The notes beneath the pieces are model-generated. The model was not told the origin of the DNA and did not search any database. It saw only the letters and a program-made list of their open reading frames with translations. Shown one piece after another: positions 9,510 through 18,005 of a stretch of DNA of 64,000 bases; positions within the stretch are counted from its first letter, which is position 1; every line of letters begins with the position of its first letter. Origin of the DNA: an uncultured Eubacteriales bacterium (GTDB taxonomy: Bacteria > Bacillota > Clostridia > Lachnospirales > Lachnospiraceae); the NCBI GenBank assembly GCA_949289145.1, contig CASEML010000019.1, positions 1 to 64,000 on the forward strand, given 5' to 3'. The translations under genes were made by a program, and so were the position numbers.

Positions 9510-10055
9510 TTGGGTTATAACAAGAAATTACTGTCATATACAGTGGGGGGAATAGTTTTTGTCAGTGTTTTAGGAACTCTTTTGCACTTTGCTTATGAAT
9601 GGTCAGGAGGCAATGGGGTTGTGGGACTTATTACTCCCGTAAATGAATCCACATGGGAGCATATGAAACTTTTATTCTTTCCTATGCTTGTGTATATATT
9701 GTTTGAGTACTTTCAAATAAAAAAAGATTTTCCTGGAATTTTATGCGGCGGCTTTTCTGGAATGCTTGTAGGAACGGCCGCGATTCCTATTTTGTTCTAT
9801 GGGTACACAGGTGTTTTAGGCAGAAATATTATGGCAGTGGATATTGCTATTTATTATATCAGTGTTATTATTGGATTTTTAGTCAGTTATTATCTGGCGG
9901 ATAAGTGTGACCAACAGATTTATAAGATTATGGTAAGCATCATAATTGTGCTTTTAGCAATAGCTTTTATGGTATTTACCTATAATCCTCCTGATAGCAG
10001 AATATTTATGGATCCTTTAAAAAATAATATGGAAACCAGCAGCACCGGCAAATAA
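9510..10055 (+). CDS. six-helix integral membrane protein, probably DUF6512-like
   Basis: A 181-aa, very hydrophobic protein with about six membrane segments and a conserved-looking polar motif TPVNESTWEHMK near residue 45. The start is TTG 9510: an in-frame stop at 9498 rules out anything upstream, and GAGGTGAT lies just before it. I associate the NES-WEH motif and length with the DUF6512 family, whose function is unknown, with moderate confidence. It is followed directly by a terminator and is probably a single-gene unit or the tail of the kinase operon. Confidence 0.7.
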   Translation: MGYNKKLLSYTVGGIVFVSVLGTLLHFAYEWSGGNGVVGLITPVNESTWEHMKLLFFPMLVYILFEYFQIKKDFPGILCGGFSGMLVGTAAIPILFYGYTGVLGRNIMAVDIAIYYISVIIGFLVSYYLADKCDQQIYKIMVSIIIVLLAIAFMVFTYNPPDSRIFMDPLKNNMETSSTGK

Positions 10056-10072
10056 ATTGCCGGTGTTTTTTT
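10043..10072 (+). terminator. Rho-independent terminator
   Basis: A 9-bp stem (CACCGGCAA/TTGCCGGTG), 5-base loop and seven T residues. The 5' arm overlaps the last codons of the membrane protein gene, with its stop codon in the loop. Confidence 0.9.
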
Positions 10073-10300
10073 GATGAAACAATCCTGTATAAATAAATAG
10101 TATAAAAACTAAACATTTCTTTAGAATTTTTTTAGATTTTTTTCTATGAGTAATTTAGAAAAGCAGGTTAAAGTAATTATAAGCTGCAGGATTAGGGGAT
10201 ATCTATGTGGAAAACATAAGATTGTATGAATTAGAAGGATGTGATAGGATTTGTATTAGAAAAAGATATGTAGAAGTAAATCATGGAGGAGATAGAAACA

Positions 10301-11011
10301 ATGGAGAAATATCATGTGCTGGTGGTTGAAGATGATAAAGAAATACGGGATGGTATAGAAATTTACCTAAAGAATCAGGGATATGAAGTAAGTAAAGCAG
10401 CGGATGGCGTAGAGGGGATGGAAGTTATTGAAAAAGAGGACATTCATCTTGCTATCGTAGATGTTATGATGCCTCGGATGGATGGAATCCGCATGGTAAT
10501 GGAACTGAGAAAACATTACGACTTTCCTGTAATTATGTTGTCAGCAAAATCAGAAGAAGTGGATAAAATTATGGGCCTGAATATGGGGGCAGATGACTAT
10601 GTAACTAAGCCGTTTACTCCGTTAGAGCTGCTGGCAAGGGTGAATTCTCATTTAAGACGATACGGAAAATATCTGGAAATGATAAAAAACGGAGAAAAAG
10701 AAAACAATGAAAAAATATATACTATTGGAGGTCTGGAATTAAATGAGGATACGGTAGAACTTAAGGTAGATGGTGTACCAGTAAAGATCACTCCAATGGA
10801 ATATAAGATTTTGTTACTGTTAATGAAAAATCCTGGACGGGTGTTTTCGGCGGATGAAATTTATGAACGCATCTGGAACGAAAAGGCAATTAATTCAGAT
10901 ACTATTATGGTGCATATACGAAATATTCGCGAGAAAATCGAAATTAACCCGAAGGAACCCAAATATTTAAAGGTGGTGTGGGGCGTTGGCTATAAAATGG
11001 AAAAACAATAA
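10301..11011 (+). CDS. OmpR-family response regulator
   Basis: A 236-aa protein with a receiver domain (acidic VVEDD, phospho-acceptor Asp54 in AIVDVMMPRMDG, Lys in VTKPFTP) and an OmpR-type winged helix (PMEYKILLLLMKNP ... WGVGYK). I use ATG 10301, because the GGAGGAG that serves it (10286-10292) lies inside the extra codons implied by a start at ATG 10283. It overlaps the next kinase gene by 26 bases. The pair sits directly upstream of a PspA/LiaH-like operon, so it may respond to envelope damage. Confidence 0.92.
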   Translation: MEKYHVLVVEDDKEIRDGIEIYLKNQGYEVSKAADGVEGMEVIEKEDIHLAIVDVMMPRMDGIRMVMELRKHYDFPVIMLSAKSEEVDKIMGLNMGADDYVTKPFTPLELLARVNSHLRRYGKYLEMIKNGEKENNEKIYTIGGLELNEDTVELKVDGVPVKITPMEYKILLLLMKNPGRVFSADEIYERIWNEKAINSDTIMVHIRNIREKIEINPKEPKYLKVVWGVGYKMEKQ

Positions 11012-13427
11012 AAACACAACAACAAAGGAAATTACCTTAGAAAAAGAAATAAAGAAAAATAAAGTATGGCTTGGTTATTTGCTAGTGTGTGTACTGGTAG
11101 CAGCAGTATCACTGGTTACTTATCGTATGGAGCCTGAACTTCAGAAAATCAGAGAGAAAAGCCAGAAGGAGTTAGAGGAAAGTTTATCGCAACAGCAGGG
11201 CGAAGATGCAACAGTAGATTTTGGGTATTACTCTGACGGCGATAAAATGCCTCTGGTCTCAAATATATATTATCTGAAGTATAAAATGGAGAATATGTAT
11301 GATGGCTTGAGTTCATCCGAATATCTTCTGAAAAATAATAAAACATACAACAGTTTGACCAGTGCTGAGGAAAAGAAACAATACGAAGAGAAAGCACAAG
11401 AATTAATTAATATATTATATACAGTATATCGAATGGACTACAGTGTAGGTGGATATGAAGTATATACTTATATGTATGATAAAGAGCGCGGTATTTCTAA
11501 TGGTCAGGAAGATTTAGCGGCAGTTATACAGGGGAAGAATATATCCCAGATACAGGAGAAATACCAGAGTTATATGGTAATTGATTTTGATAAGAAGGGA
11601 AATCCTTCCATTACCACAAAACATAATTTGGAGGAAGGTAACTTTATAAACTACTTAAATAACATTAAACTGCAGGCAGTGGCAGATTATTATACATCTC
11701 AGGATATTTATATATACGAGGTTCCAACAAGTGATTCTGCAACGGAAGAGTATGAACAAGAATATGTAGATGAATATGATGAAATAACCTATGAAGAGCA
11801 AATTATAGAAACAACAGATGAGGCGGTAACAGTATCAGAAGACAATGGGCAACAGTCAGCTGCCGGAAAAATTGCTATTGACTTTCCGAAAATAAAAAAT
11901 ACACAGGTGGTTATCGGGTTCCAGTATGTGGTGACAGATGATGTATATTATTCCCATTATGATGATGCATATAACCTTTCGTATATTATTGTATTATGTT
12001 TTATTGTCCTTTTAATAATAGGCGCGCTGATTTTACAAAATATTTCTATACTTGGACTGAAAAAGCAGCAGATATTCAGGTTGCCGATTGAAGTAATTTT
12101 AGTAGCAGGATTTGCAGGACTGATTCTCTGTATTGACGCAGAACTACCATATTTGTTTATGATGCAGGCAAAAAATGCATTTCAGTACTGGCTTACAGAT
12201 AGTGATATGGTAAGAGATGCAGTAATGGTAAATCATCTTCCTTCTATTATAAATCTTGGTTTATGGTTTGCCTTTTACGGGGTTATTTACTTGGGAATTG
12301 CCAATATACTTTCTTATATATTGCACCCTATCAAAAGTACCGTAGAAAGCAGCATCATTGTAAAAATAATAAAGTGGATAAAAAATCAATGCAAAAAATG
12401 CTATATCTATATAACAACATTGGAAACAGAAAAAGGGATTAAGAAAAATATTATTAAAATACTGGCGGCAAATTTTGTATTGATGAGTTTACTCTGCTGC
12501 GGATGGTTTTTTGGGATTTTTGGAGTTATTATTTATACAATAGTATTATATTATATTTTGCTGAAAAAAGGTGGAACTGTTAAGGCTCAGTATGACAGGT
12601 TGCTTTCCATGGTTACAGATATGGCTCAGGGAGAATTGAACGTGGATGTGTCAGAGGATTTTGGGGTGTTTGAACCCATGAAACAGGAATTGTCCAAAGT
12701 CAGAAGCGGTTTTAAGCATGCAGTAGAAGAAGAAGTAAAAAGTCAAAATATGAAAACAGAGCTGATTACCAATGTATCCCATGATTTAAAGACTCCTCTT
12801 ACTGCCATCATAACCTATGTAGATTTGCTGAAAAATGAAAATTTAGAGGAAGAAACAAGAAAAGAATACATTATGACATTGGATAAAAAATCACAGCGGT
12901 TAAAGGTATTGATTGAGGATTTGTTTGAAGTATCCAAGGCAAGCAGTAATAATATTACCATGCACTATGCAGATGTGGATTTGGTCAATCTAGTGAAGCA
13001 GGTGCGCTTGGAGAATGAAGAAAGGATAATGGATTCCGGTTTGGTATTCCGATGGAACCTGCCGGAGGAGAAATGTGTACTCCGACTGGATCCACAGAGA
13101 ACCTATCGCGTTATTGAAAATCTCCTGGTAAACGCTTTGAAGTACTCCATGGGTGGTTCCAGAGTATATGTGGATGTGCTGAATACAGAAAAACAAGTAA
13201 TCTTTACTATGAAAAATATTTCTGCTGCAGAGCTGAATTTTGAAGCGGAAAAACTTACAGAACGATTTGTGCGTGGTGATGTATCTAGAAATACAGAAGG
13301 CAGCGGTCTGGGGCTTGCTATCGCCAGAAGTTTTACAGAAATCCAAAATGGAACATTTTCCGTGGAAATTGACGGAGATCTGTTCAAGGTGACAGTCATC
13401 TTTAATAAGCAGTGGACGGAAACTTAA
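10986..13427 (+). CDS. large multi-spanning sensor histidine kinase
   Basis: An 813-aa kinase. After one N-terminal membrane segment (about 27-47) there is an extracellular domain of about 270 residues, then several membrane segments between about 330 and 525 in an unusual multi-pass block. A linker and the catalytic core follow: phospho-acceptor His599 in TNVSHDLKTP, N box ENLLVNALKYS, and GSGLGLAI. The only start that keeps the first membrane segment is TTG 10986, inside the regulator gene, with AGGTGG 9 bases before it. The N box is normal, but the usual DNGxGI is replaced by MKNISAAEL, a change seen in some Firmicutes kinases. The signal is unknown; proximity to PspA suggests envelope stress. 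Confidence 0.87.
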   Translation: MAIKWKNNKNTTTKEITLEKEIKKNKVWLGYLLVCVLVAAVSLVTYRMEPELQKIREKSQKELEESLSQQQGEDATVDFGYYSDGDKMPLVSNIYYLKYKMENMYDGLSSSEYLLKNNKTYNSLTSAEEKKQYEEKAQELINILYTVYRMDYSVGGYEVYTYMYDKERGISNGQEDLAAVIQGKNISQIQEKYQSYMVIDFDKKGNPSITTKHNLEEGNFINYLNNIKLQAVADYYTSQDIYIYEVPTSDSATEEYEQEYVDEYDEITYEEQIIETTDEAVTVSEDNGQQSAAGKIAIDFPKIKNTQVVIGFQYVVTDDVYYSHYDDAYNLSYIIVLCFIVLLIIGALILQNISILGLKKQQIFRLPIEVILVAGFAGLILCIDAELPYLFMMQAKNAFQYWLTDSDMVRDAVMVNHLPSIINLGLWFAFYGVIYLGIANILSYILHPIKSTVESSIIVKIIKWIKNQCKKCYIYITTLETEKGIKKNIIKILAANFVLMSLLCCGWFFGIFGVIIYTIVLYYILLKKGGTVKAQYDRLLSMVTDMAQGELNVDVSEDFGVFEPMKQELSKVRSGFKHAVEEEVKSQNMKTELITNVSHDLKTPLTAIITYVDLLKNENLEEETRKEYIMTLDKKSQRLKVLIEDLFEVSKASSNNITMHYADVDLVNLVKQVRLENEERIMDSGLVFRWNLPEEKCVLRLDPQRTYRVIENLLVNALKYSMGGSRVYVDVLNTEKQVIFTMKNISAAELNFEAEKLTERFVRGDVSRNTEGSGLGLAIARSFTEIQNGTFSVEIDGDLFKVTVIFNKQWTET

Positions 13428-13487
13428 AGCACTCTGTTCATAACAGATACAATTGTGGTTAAGATTGGGGAAACTCCTATATGATAC

Positions 13488-13517
13488 TTGACAATGTCCC
13501 TTATGCATTGATAAAAT
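13488..13517 (+). promoter_or_regulatory. sigma-A-type promoter of the PspA operon
   Basis: TTGACA at 13488-13493 and TAAAAT at 13512-13517, spacing 18. It lies 40 bases before the first gene of the membrane protein / PspA / GIDE-like set and makes that set a transcription unit separate from the kinase genes. Confidence 0.65.
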
Positions 13518-13556
13518 ATTTTTAATAGATTATGCAGAAAGGAGTCATACAAAAGC

Positions 13557-13973
13557 ATGTCAAAAATGGACGATTTAGAAAAAAGATTGATCAATGAACC
13601 AAAGAAATCGGGAACAGACCATGTGCTGCTGCATTTTTTTCTGGGGCTTATACTCCTGGCAGCGGGAATCTTTATGATTACGAAAAATACTTACGTTGGT
13701 ATGAACTGGTATCAATGGCGATTTGGCGGTCTTGGAATTCCTACCGGTGTAATTATCCTTCCTTTATTAGTGGGAATTGGGCTTTTGTTCTTTAACGGAA
13801 AATCTATTATTGGCTGGATCGTAACGGTTATCGGCGCAGTGATTGTCATTCTCTCTATTATATTAAGCGTAGAAGTCAGATTTTCAACAACTAATTTATA
13901 TACGTTTATCATTATGTTTGGATGTACTTTTGCCGGTGCCGGCTTACTGTTAAGATCATTGTTTAAAAAATAA
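13557..13973 (+). CDS. small four-helix membrane protein (LiaI-like position)
   Basis: A 138-aa protein with a short charged N-terminus and four membrane segments (about 26-44, 57-76, 82-104, 114-134). Its sequence does not identify it. Its place just before a PspA/IM30 gene is that of LiaI in the Bacillus liaIH pair, a membrane protein that recruits LiaH. AGAAAGGAGT precedes the ATG, with a somewhat long spacing. It is the first gene after the promoter at 13488. Confidence 0.7.
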   Translation: MSKMDDLEKRLINEPKKSGTDHVLLHFFLGLILLAAGIFMITKNTYVGMNWYQWRFGGLGIPTGVIILPLLVGIGLLFFNGKSIIGWIVTVIGAVIVILSIILSVEVRFSTTNLYTFIIMFGCTFAGAGLLLRSLFKK

Positions 13974-13990
13974 AATTATGAGGTGAAGAA

Positions 13991-14662
13991 ATGTCAATTT
14001 TTAGCAGAGTATCCGATTTAGTGAAAGCAAATGTAAATGATTTACTGGATAAAGCAGAAGATCCGGAAAAAATGGTGAAGCAGATCATCATTGATATGGA
14101 AAAACAGGTTCGTGAAGCCACACAGGCACTGGGCCAGGCTATGGCAAGTGAAAAGCAGGCACTAAGCCATTTGGAAAAAGCAAAATCCAATTCTGCAGAA
14201 TGGGAAAATAAAGCAAAGCTTGCATTACAGTCAGGAAATCAAGATTTAGCAAAGAAAGCATTGGCCAATAAAGTGCAATCAGATAATAATGTTGCAAGTT
14301 TACAGAAGTCTTATGATCAGATTTCCATGCAGACACAAGAACTTCGCTCCAGAGTAGAAATATTGCAGCAAAAATTAGATGAAGCAAGACAGAAGCAGAA
14401 TATGCTGATTGCCAGAGCAAGAATGGCAGAGGCAACAGAAAGTGTGGCAACAGCGGTTAGCGGAACTAATACAGACAGTGCATTTTCTAAGTTAGATAAG
14501 ATGGAGCAGAAAGTAGAAGCAAAAGAAGCAACAGCAGAAGCGGCAGCATCCATGTCGGGAGATACTACTTTTGCAGTGGATGAATTTAAAGAATTAGAAA
14601 CCAATCAGGCAGTGGATGCAGAGTTACAGCGTCTTATGAATGAAATGAATGGTGGAAACTAA
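13991..14662 (+). CDS. PspA/IM30 (LiaH-like) membrane-stress protein
   Basis: A 223-aa protein, almost entirely coiled coil, with the family's N-terminal amphipathic helix (MSIFSRVSDLVKANVNDLLDK) and the signature DPEKMVKQIIIDMEKQ near residue 30. The length matches PspA/Vipp1/LiaH. These ESCRT-III-related proteins polymerise on damaged membrane. It lies 17 bases after the membrane protein gene, has AGGTGAAG as ribosome binding site, and is followed 18 bases later by a GIDE-like gene. The family call is firm; the stress signal is inferred. Confidence 0.93.
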   Translation: MSIFSRVSDLVKANVNDLLDKAEDPEKMVKQIIIDMEKQVREATQALGQAMASEKQALSHLEKAKSNSAEWENKAKLALQSGNQDLAKKALANKVQSDNNVASLQKSYDQISMQTQELRSRVEILQQKLDEARQKQNMLIARARMAEATESVATAVSGTNTDSAFSKLDKMEQKVEAKEATAEAAASMSGDTTFAVDEFKELETNQAVDAELQRLMNEMNGGN

Positions 14663-14680
14663 GGATACAGGTGGAAAATA

Positions 14681-15472
14681 ATGAAAATTATCATAGGATT
14701 ACTTATTATCGCTGCCGGTATAGGATATGCTGTTTATCAGACTCAAAAAATGAACAAACTGAATCTGGAAATTCAGTCAGTGGAAACATCTAAAATTGCA
14801 GATGCCATAGAAATTGTAAATTCGCTGTCGGCAACAGACAGCAATTATCGGCATTACGTAGAATTAAAAGGAAACATTTTTACAAAGGAAAAAGTAACTG
14901 CTCCTTTTACAGAACGAGAGGTTGCTTATTATGAAGATACTACATATGCAGTTTCTGAAGAAGTGCGCCACTATACGGACAAAGATGGTCATCATAAAAC
15001 CAGCACTCAGAAAAAGGAAGAAAAATTATCCCATGAATGCAGCATGGTTCCAGTGTACATGAGGGATGACAGTTATGGAGAGGGAATCTGCGTTGATGTG
15101 GAAAGTTTTGGTTCAGAAGCGGATTTACAGTCGGGATGTGACCGTATGGAACATGATACATCCCAGTGGATGCAAAGACACAGCCACTACCGTAGTATGT
15201 GGGGACGTGGGACTGGCGCAAAATTTTTAGGATATCGTTTGGTGGAAAAAGTATTGTTAGCAAATCAGCCTGTTTATGTGCTGGGAGAACTGTACAAGCA
15301 GGGAGACAGTTATTATGTAGGACGCAGCAGAATTGGACAAAAGGCATCTAAACTATCTTACAAATCAGAGGATGACCTGGTGGCAGGTAATCAGTCAGCA
15401 AAAAAAATGTCATGGATCATTGCAGCCGTAGCTGTAGTTGTTGGAATTATTGTGATTTGTCAGAGCTTTTAA
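14681..15472 (+). CDS. membrane protein with a GIDE/MULAN-like domain, PspA operon partner
   Basis: A 263-aa protein with a membrane helix at each end (about 2-19 and 240-261), the topology of MUL1/MAPL-type proteins. The central region carries features of the GIDE domain: a covering region around VELKGNIFTKEKVTAPFTER and, near the C-terminus, EKVLLANQPVYVLGELYKQG. There is no RING finger, so it is not a ubiquitin ligase; bacterial relatives lack it as well. Its operon with PspA suggests a role in membrane repair or stress sensing. The domain call is from memory of the motif and is moderately sure. Confidence 0.65.
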   Translation: MKIIIGLLIIAAGIGYAVYQTQKMNKLNLEIQSVETSKIADAIEIVNSLSATDSNYRHYVELKGNIFTKEKVTAPFTEREVAYYEDTTYAVSEEVRHYTDKDGHHKTSTQKKEEKLSHECSMVPVYMRDDSYGEGICVDVESFGSEADLQSGCDRMEHDTSQWMQRHSHYRSMWGRGTGAKFLGYRLVEKVLLANQPVYVLGELYKQGDSYYVGRSRIGQKASKLSYKSEDDLVAGNQSAKKMSWIIAAVAVVVGIIVICQSF

Positions 15473-15477
15473 ATTGG

Positions 15478-15526
15478 AAAGTGTTACCATAATGTACAAA
15501 GGAATCATTGTGGCAACACTTTTTTT
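15478..15526 (+). terminator. Rho-independent terminator of the PspA operon
   Basis: An imperfect 17-bp stem (AAAGTGTTACCATAATG against CATTGTGGCAACACTTT) followed by a run of seven T residues, immediately after the stop codon of the GIDE-like gene. Confidence 0.88.
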
Positions 15527-15566
15527 GTGTAAAATGTATAAATTATATGGACTTTTGAGAAAATAA

Positions 15567-15575
15567 TGGTATAAT
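15567..15575 (+). promoter_or_regulatory. extended -10 promoter of the ATPase operon
   Basis: TGGTATAAT, an extended -10 element, about 100 bases before the first ATPase gene and just after a terminator. No good -35 is present at the normal distance (ATGGAC at 15547), as is usual for extended -10 promoters. Confidence 0.55.
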
Positions 15576-15608
15576 ATATAATTAAGAAATGTTTGGGGAA
15601 ATTATATC

Positions 15609-15659
15609 ATGAGGGGTAAGAAAAGTTTTAATGTTTTAAAGCGTTTCTGCTGTTATTGA
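15609..15659 (+). other. possible 16-codon leader ORF before the ATPase operon
   Basis: ATG 15609 opens a 16-codon frame (MRGKKSFNVLKRFCCY) ending in TGA, whose last base lies directly before the AAGGAG of the next gene. A weak GGGGAA precedes it. The basic peptide ends in two Cys and a Tyr. It could couple translation into atpZ or be chance. Confidence 0.25.
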
Positions 15660-15670
15660 AAGGAGCAGGC

Positions 15671-15904
15671 ATGAAGTATAAGAAAAGTGTCTACAAATCG
15701 TTAGCTATGATTACACAGATTTCCATACACATGCTGGTTCCTATTTTTTTATGTTCTTTTTTGGGGATTCTTATTGATAGGAAGTTTGGCACTTATTTTG
15801 TAATTCCTCTTTTTATTTTAGGAGCAATGGCGGGATTTCGGAATGTTTATGTTTCAGCAAAGGCGATTTATGATAACAAGGAGGAATCAGGTCATGACAG
15901 ATGA
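15671..15904 (+). CDS. atpZ: AtpZ/AtpI-like small membrane protein of the F-ATPase operon
   Basis: A 77-aa protein with two membrane helices and the family pattern GILIDRKFGT..VIP..ILGAMAGFRNVY, typical of the ATPase_gene1 proteins that open many F-ATPase operons and are proposed to help ion supply or assembly of the c ring. I use ATG 15671 with AAAGGAG upstream; an upstream TTG at 15656 lies before that site. It overlaps the next gene by 11 bases. Confidence 0.75.
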   Translation: MKYKKSVYKSLAMITQISIHMLVPIFLCSFLGILIDRKFGTYFVIPLFILGAMAGFRNVYVSAKAIYDNKEESGHDR

Positions 15905-16304
15905 AAACAGCAGTGTATTAAAGGAATTAATTTTGGGGACGCTATTGTTTGGAGTGGCAGTGGCACTGCTTGGTGTATGGTGGGTAGAAAATAAGAAAAT
16001 GTTTCTTGTAGGATTGACCATTGGAACTGCCGTTTCTGTCTGGCGTGCCATACATATGCAGTCTACTTTGGAAAGCATTCTGGAGTTTGAAGGGAAGGCT
16101 GCGCAGGCAAAAATGGCAATGGCATATGCTGTACGTATGATAGCCACCATTATTGTATTAGCACTGATGGTAATAATGAAATTAGGAAATACTGCCATAC
16201 TTATGTGCTTTGTAGGTCTATTTGGGTTAAAAGCGGGAGCCATGTTGCAACCGCATATTCATAAATATATGAATAAATTAACATATAACGCAGATGAGAG
16301 GTAA
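15894..16304 (+). CDS. atpI: ATP synthase subunit I (AtpI-like)
   Basis: A 136-aa protein with four membrane segments, the expected size and place (second small gene before atpB) for AtpI, a non-structural assembly factor for the c ring. The start at ATG 15894 follows AAGGAGGAATC; a longer frame to 15843 runs through the coding part of the preceding gene and is not supported. It overlaps that gene by 11 bases and precedes atpB by 38. Confidence 0.75.
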   Translation: MTDENSSVLKELILGTLLFGVAVALLGVWWVENKKMFLVGLTIGTAVSVWRAIHMQSTLESILEFEGKAAQAKMAMAYAVRMIATIIVLALMVIMKLGNTAILMCFVGLFGLKAGAMLQPHIHKYMNKLTYNADER

Positions 16305-16342
16305 TCTTTTTATCTGACATTAAAGAAAAGGAGGGTGAGCAG

Positions 16343-17071
16343 ATGGAGTTGGTGAGTACGGCAGGTGCAGTAGCAGCAAACAGTGAAATGGGCTTCATGA
16401 TTAAAGGTCTGATTCCTTACAAGCTTTTTGGGCAGGAATTATGGATTACTACCACCCACGTCAGTATTTTGATCGTGGATGTAGTTCTTTTGATCTTATT
16501 CATTGTAACTAAAAGGAAAATGAAGAATGCAAGTGAAGTTCCAAAAGGGTTTCAAAATATTGTAGAACTGATAGTAGAAATGCTTGACAATATGGTGAAA
16601 GGCAGTCTTGGGGATAATGCATATAAATTTGTAAACTACATTGGCAGTATTTTTATTTTCATTTTCATCAGCAATATCTCGGGTATTTTTGGTCTTAGAC
16701 CGCCAACTGCGGATTATGGAGTTACGTTCCCGTTGGGTGTGTTATCATTTTGCATTATTCAGTTTAATAATGTGAAGCATAACAAACTTGGAGCAGCAAA
16801 ATCCTTATTAGAACCAATACCATTGTTTTTGCCGGTTAACTTAATCGGTGAAATTGCAGTACCTATTTCACTTTCGTTACGTTTATTCGGTAACGTGTTA
16901 TCCGGTACTGTTATGATGGCACTGGTGTATGGACTCTTACCAATCTTTTTGAGATTCGGATTTCCGGCAGTTCTTCATGTTTATTTCGACTTGTTTGCCG
17001 GAGCAATTCAGACATATGTATTCTGTATGCTTACAATGACATATGTAAACGACAAAATTTCAGATGCATAA
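16343..17071 (+). CDS. atpB: F1Fo ATP synthase subunit a
   Basis: A 242-aa subunit with five to six membrane helices. The essential arginine is in SLRLFGNVLSG, which faces the c-ring glutamate, and the C-terminal helix carries AGAIQTYVFCMLTMTYV. It forms the ion half-channels of the membrane sector. AGGAGGGTGAG precedes the ATG. It is followed by atpE at 43 bases. Confidence 0.97.
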   Translation: MELVSTAGAVAANSEMGFMIKGLIPYKLFGQELWITTTHVSILIVDVVLLILFIVTKRKMKNASEVPKGFQNIVELIVEMLDNMVKGSLGDNAYKFVNYIGSIFIFIFISNISGIFGLRPPTADYGVTFPLGVLSFCIIQFNNVKHNKLGAAKSLLEPIPLFLPVNLIGEIAVPISLSLRLFGNVLSGTVMMALVYGLLPIFLRFGFPAVLHVYFDLFAGAIQTYVFCMLTMTYVNDKISDA

Positions 17072-17078
17072 AAAGTAA

Positions 17079-17366
<288 letters not shown>

Positions 17367-17390
17367 AAGAAGGAATAGAAATAGCGGTAT

Positions 17391-17470
17391 CACGCATATG
17401 TGAGTTTGTATTACATGCAAAGTGCGTGAGCAGGCAATCATTTCACTGTGTGAAGTGGTACAAAATACAA
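17391..17470 (+). other. structured intercistronic region between atpE and atpF
   Basis: The gap contains TTCAC/GTGAA around a 3-base loop (17442-17454), TTGTATT (17406-17412) complementary to AATACAA (17464-17470), and CACGCA (17391-17396) complementary to TGCGTG (17423-17428). The last two pairings cross, so they are either alternative or a pseudoknot. There is no T run and hence no terminator. A role in mRNA stability or c:b stoichiometry is possible. Confidence 0.4.
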
Positions 17471-17489
17471 GCCGAAAGGAGGCTGGACC

Positions 17490-18005
17490 TTGGAACGATT
17501 ATTTGATTTGGATTTACAATTAATTGCAGATAGCTTATTTACTGCAATAAACATTTTTATCCTTTTTATTGTGGCGTCTTACCTATTTTTTAATCCTGTG
17601 AGAAACTTTTTAAAAGCAAGGCAGGATAGAATCCGGAATGATCTGGATACTGCAGAGAGTGAAAAGAAATCTGCAATAGAAATGAAAGCAGAGTATGAAG
17701 CCAAGTTAAAGAATGTAAATAAGGAAGCAGAAGAAATCTTAAGCAGTGCACGTAAAAAAGCAATGAAAAATGAAGCCAAAATTGTGGAAGAGGCAAAGGC
17801 AGAGGCAGCAAGGATCATCGAACATGCCAGAAAAGAAGCGGAGTTAGAAAAGAAACGTGTGGCGGATGATATGAAAAAGGAAATGGTTTCCATTGCCTCT
17901 TGTTTGGCAGGCAAGGTTGTGGCAGCATCCATTGATACTACAGTGCAGGATGCCCTGATTGACGAAACCATAAAAGAAATGGGTGATAGAACATGGCTAA
18001 GTTAG
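17490..18005 (+). CDS. atpF: F1Fo ATP synthase subunit b
   Basis: A 171-aa subunit with one N-terminal membrane helix (about 14-31) and a long charged helix that forms the peripheral stalk. The start is TTG 17490 with AAAGGAGG six bases upstream; no ATG is available before the membrane helix. It overlaps atpH by 13 bases. Confidence 0.94.
   Translation: MERLFDLDLQLIADSLFTAINIFILFIVASYLFFNPVRNFLKARQDRIRNDLDTAESEKKSAIEMKAEYEAKLKNVNKEAEEILSSARKKAMKNEAKIVEEAKAEAARIIEHARKEAELEKKRVADDMKKEMVSIASCLAGKVVAASIDTTVQDALIDETIKEMGDRTWLS

Noticed and set aside
12990..13508. 172-codon minus-strand frame overlapping the end of the large kinase
   Set aside because: Covers the catalytic domain of the kinase in antisense and crosses the PspA promoter; no family resemblance.
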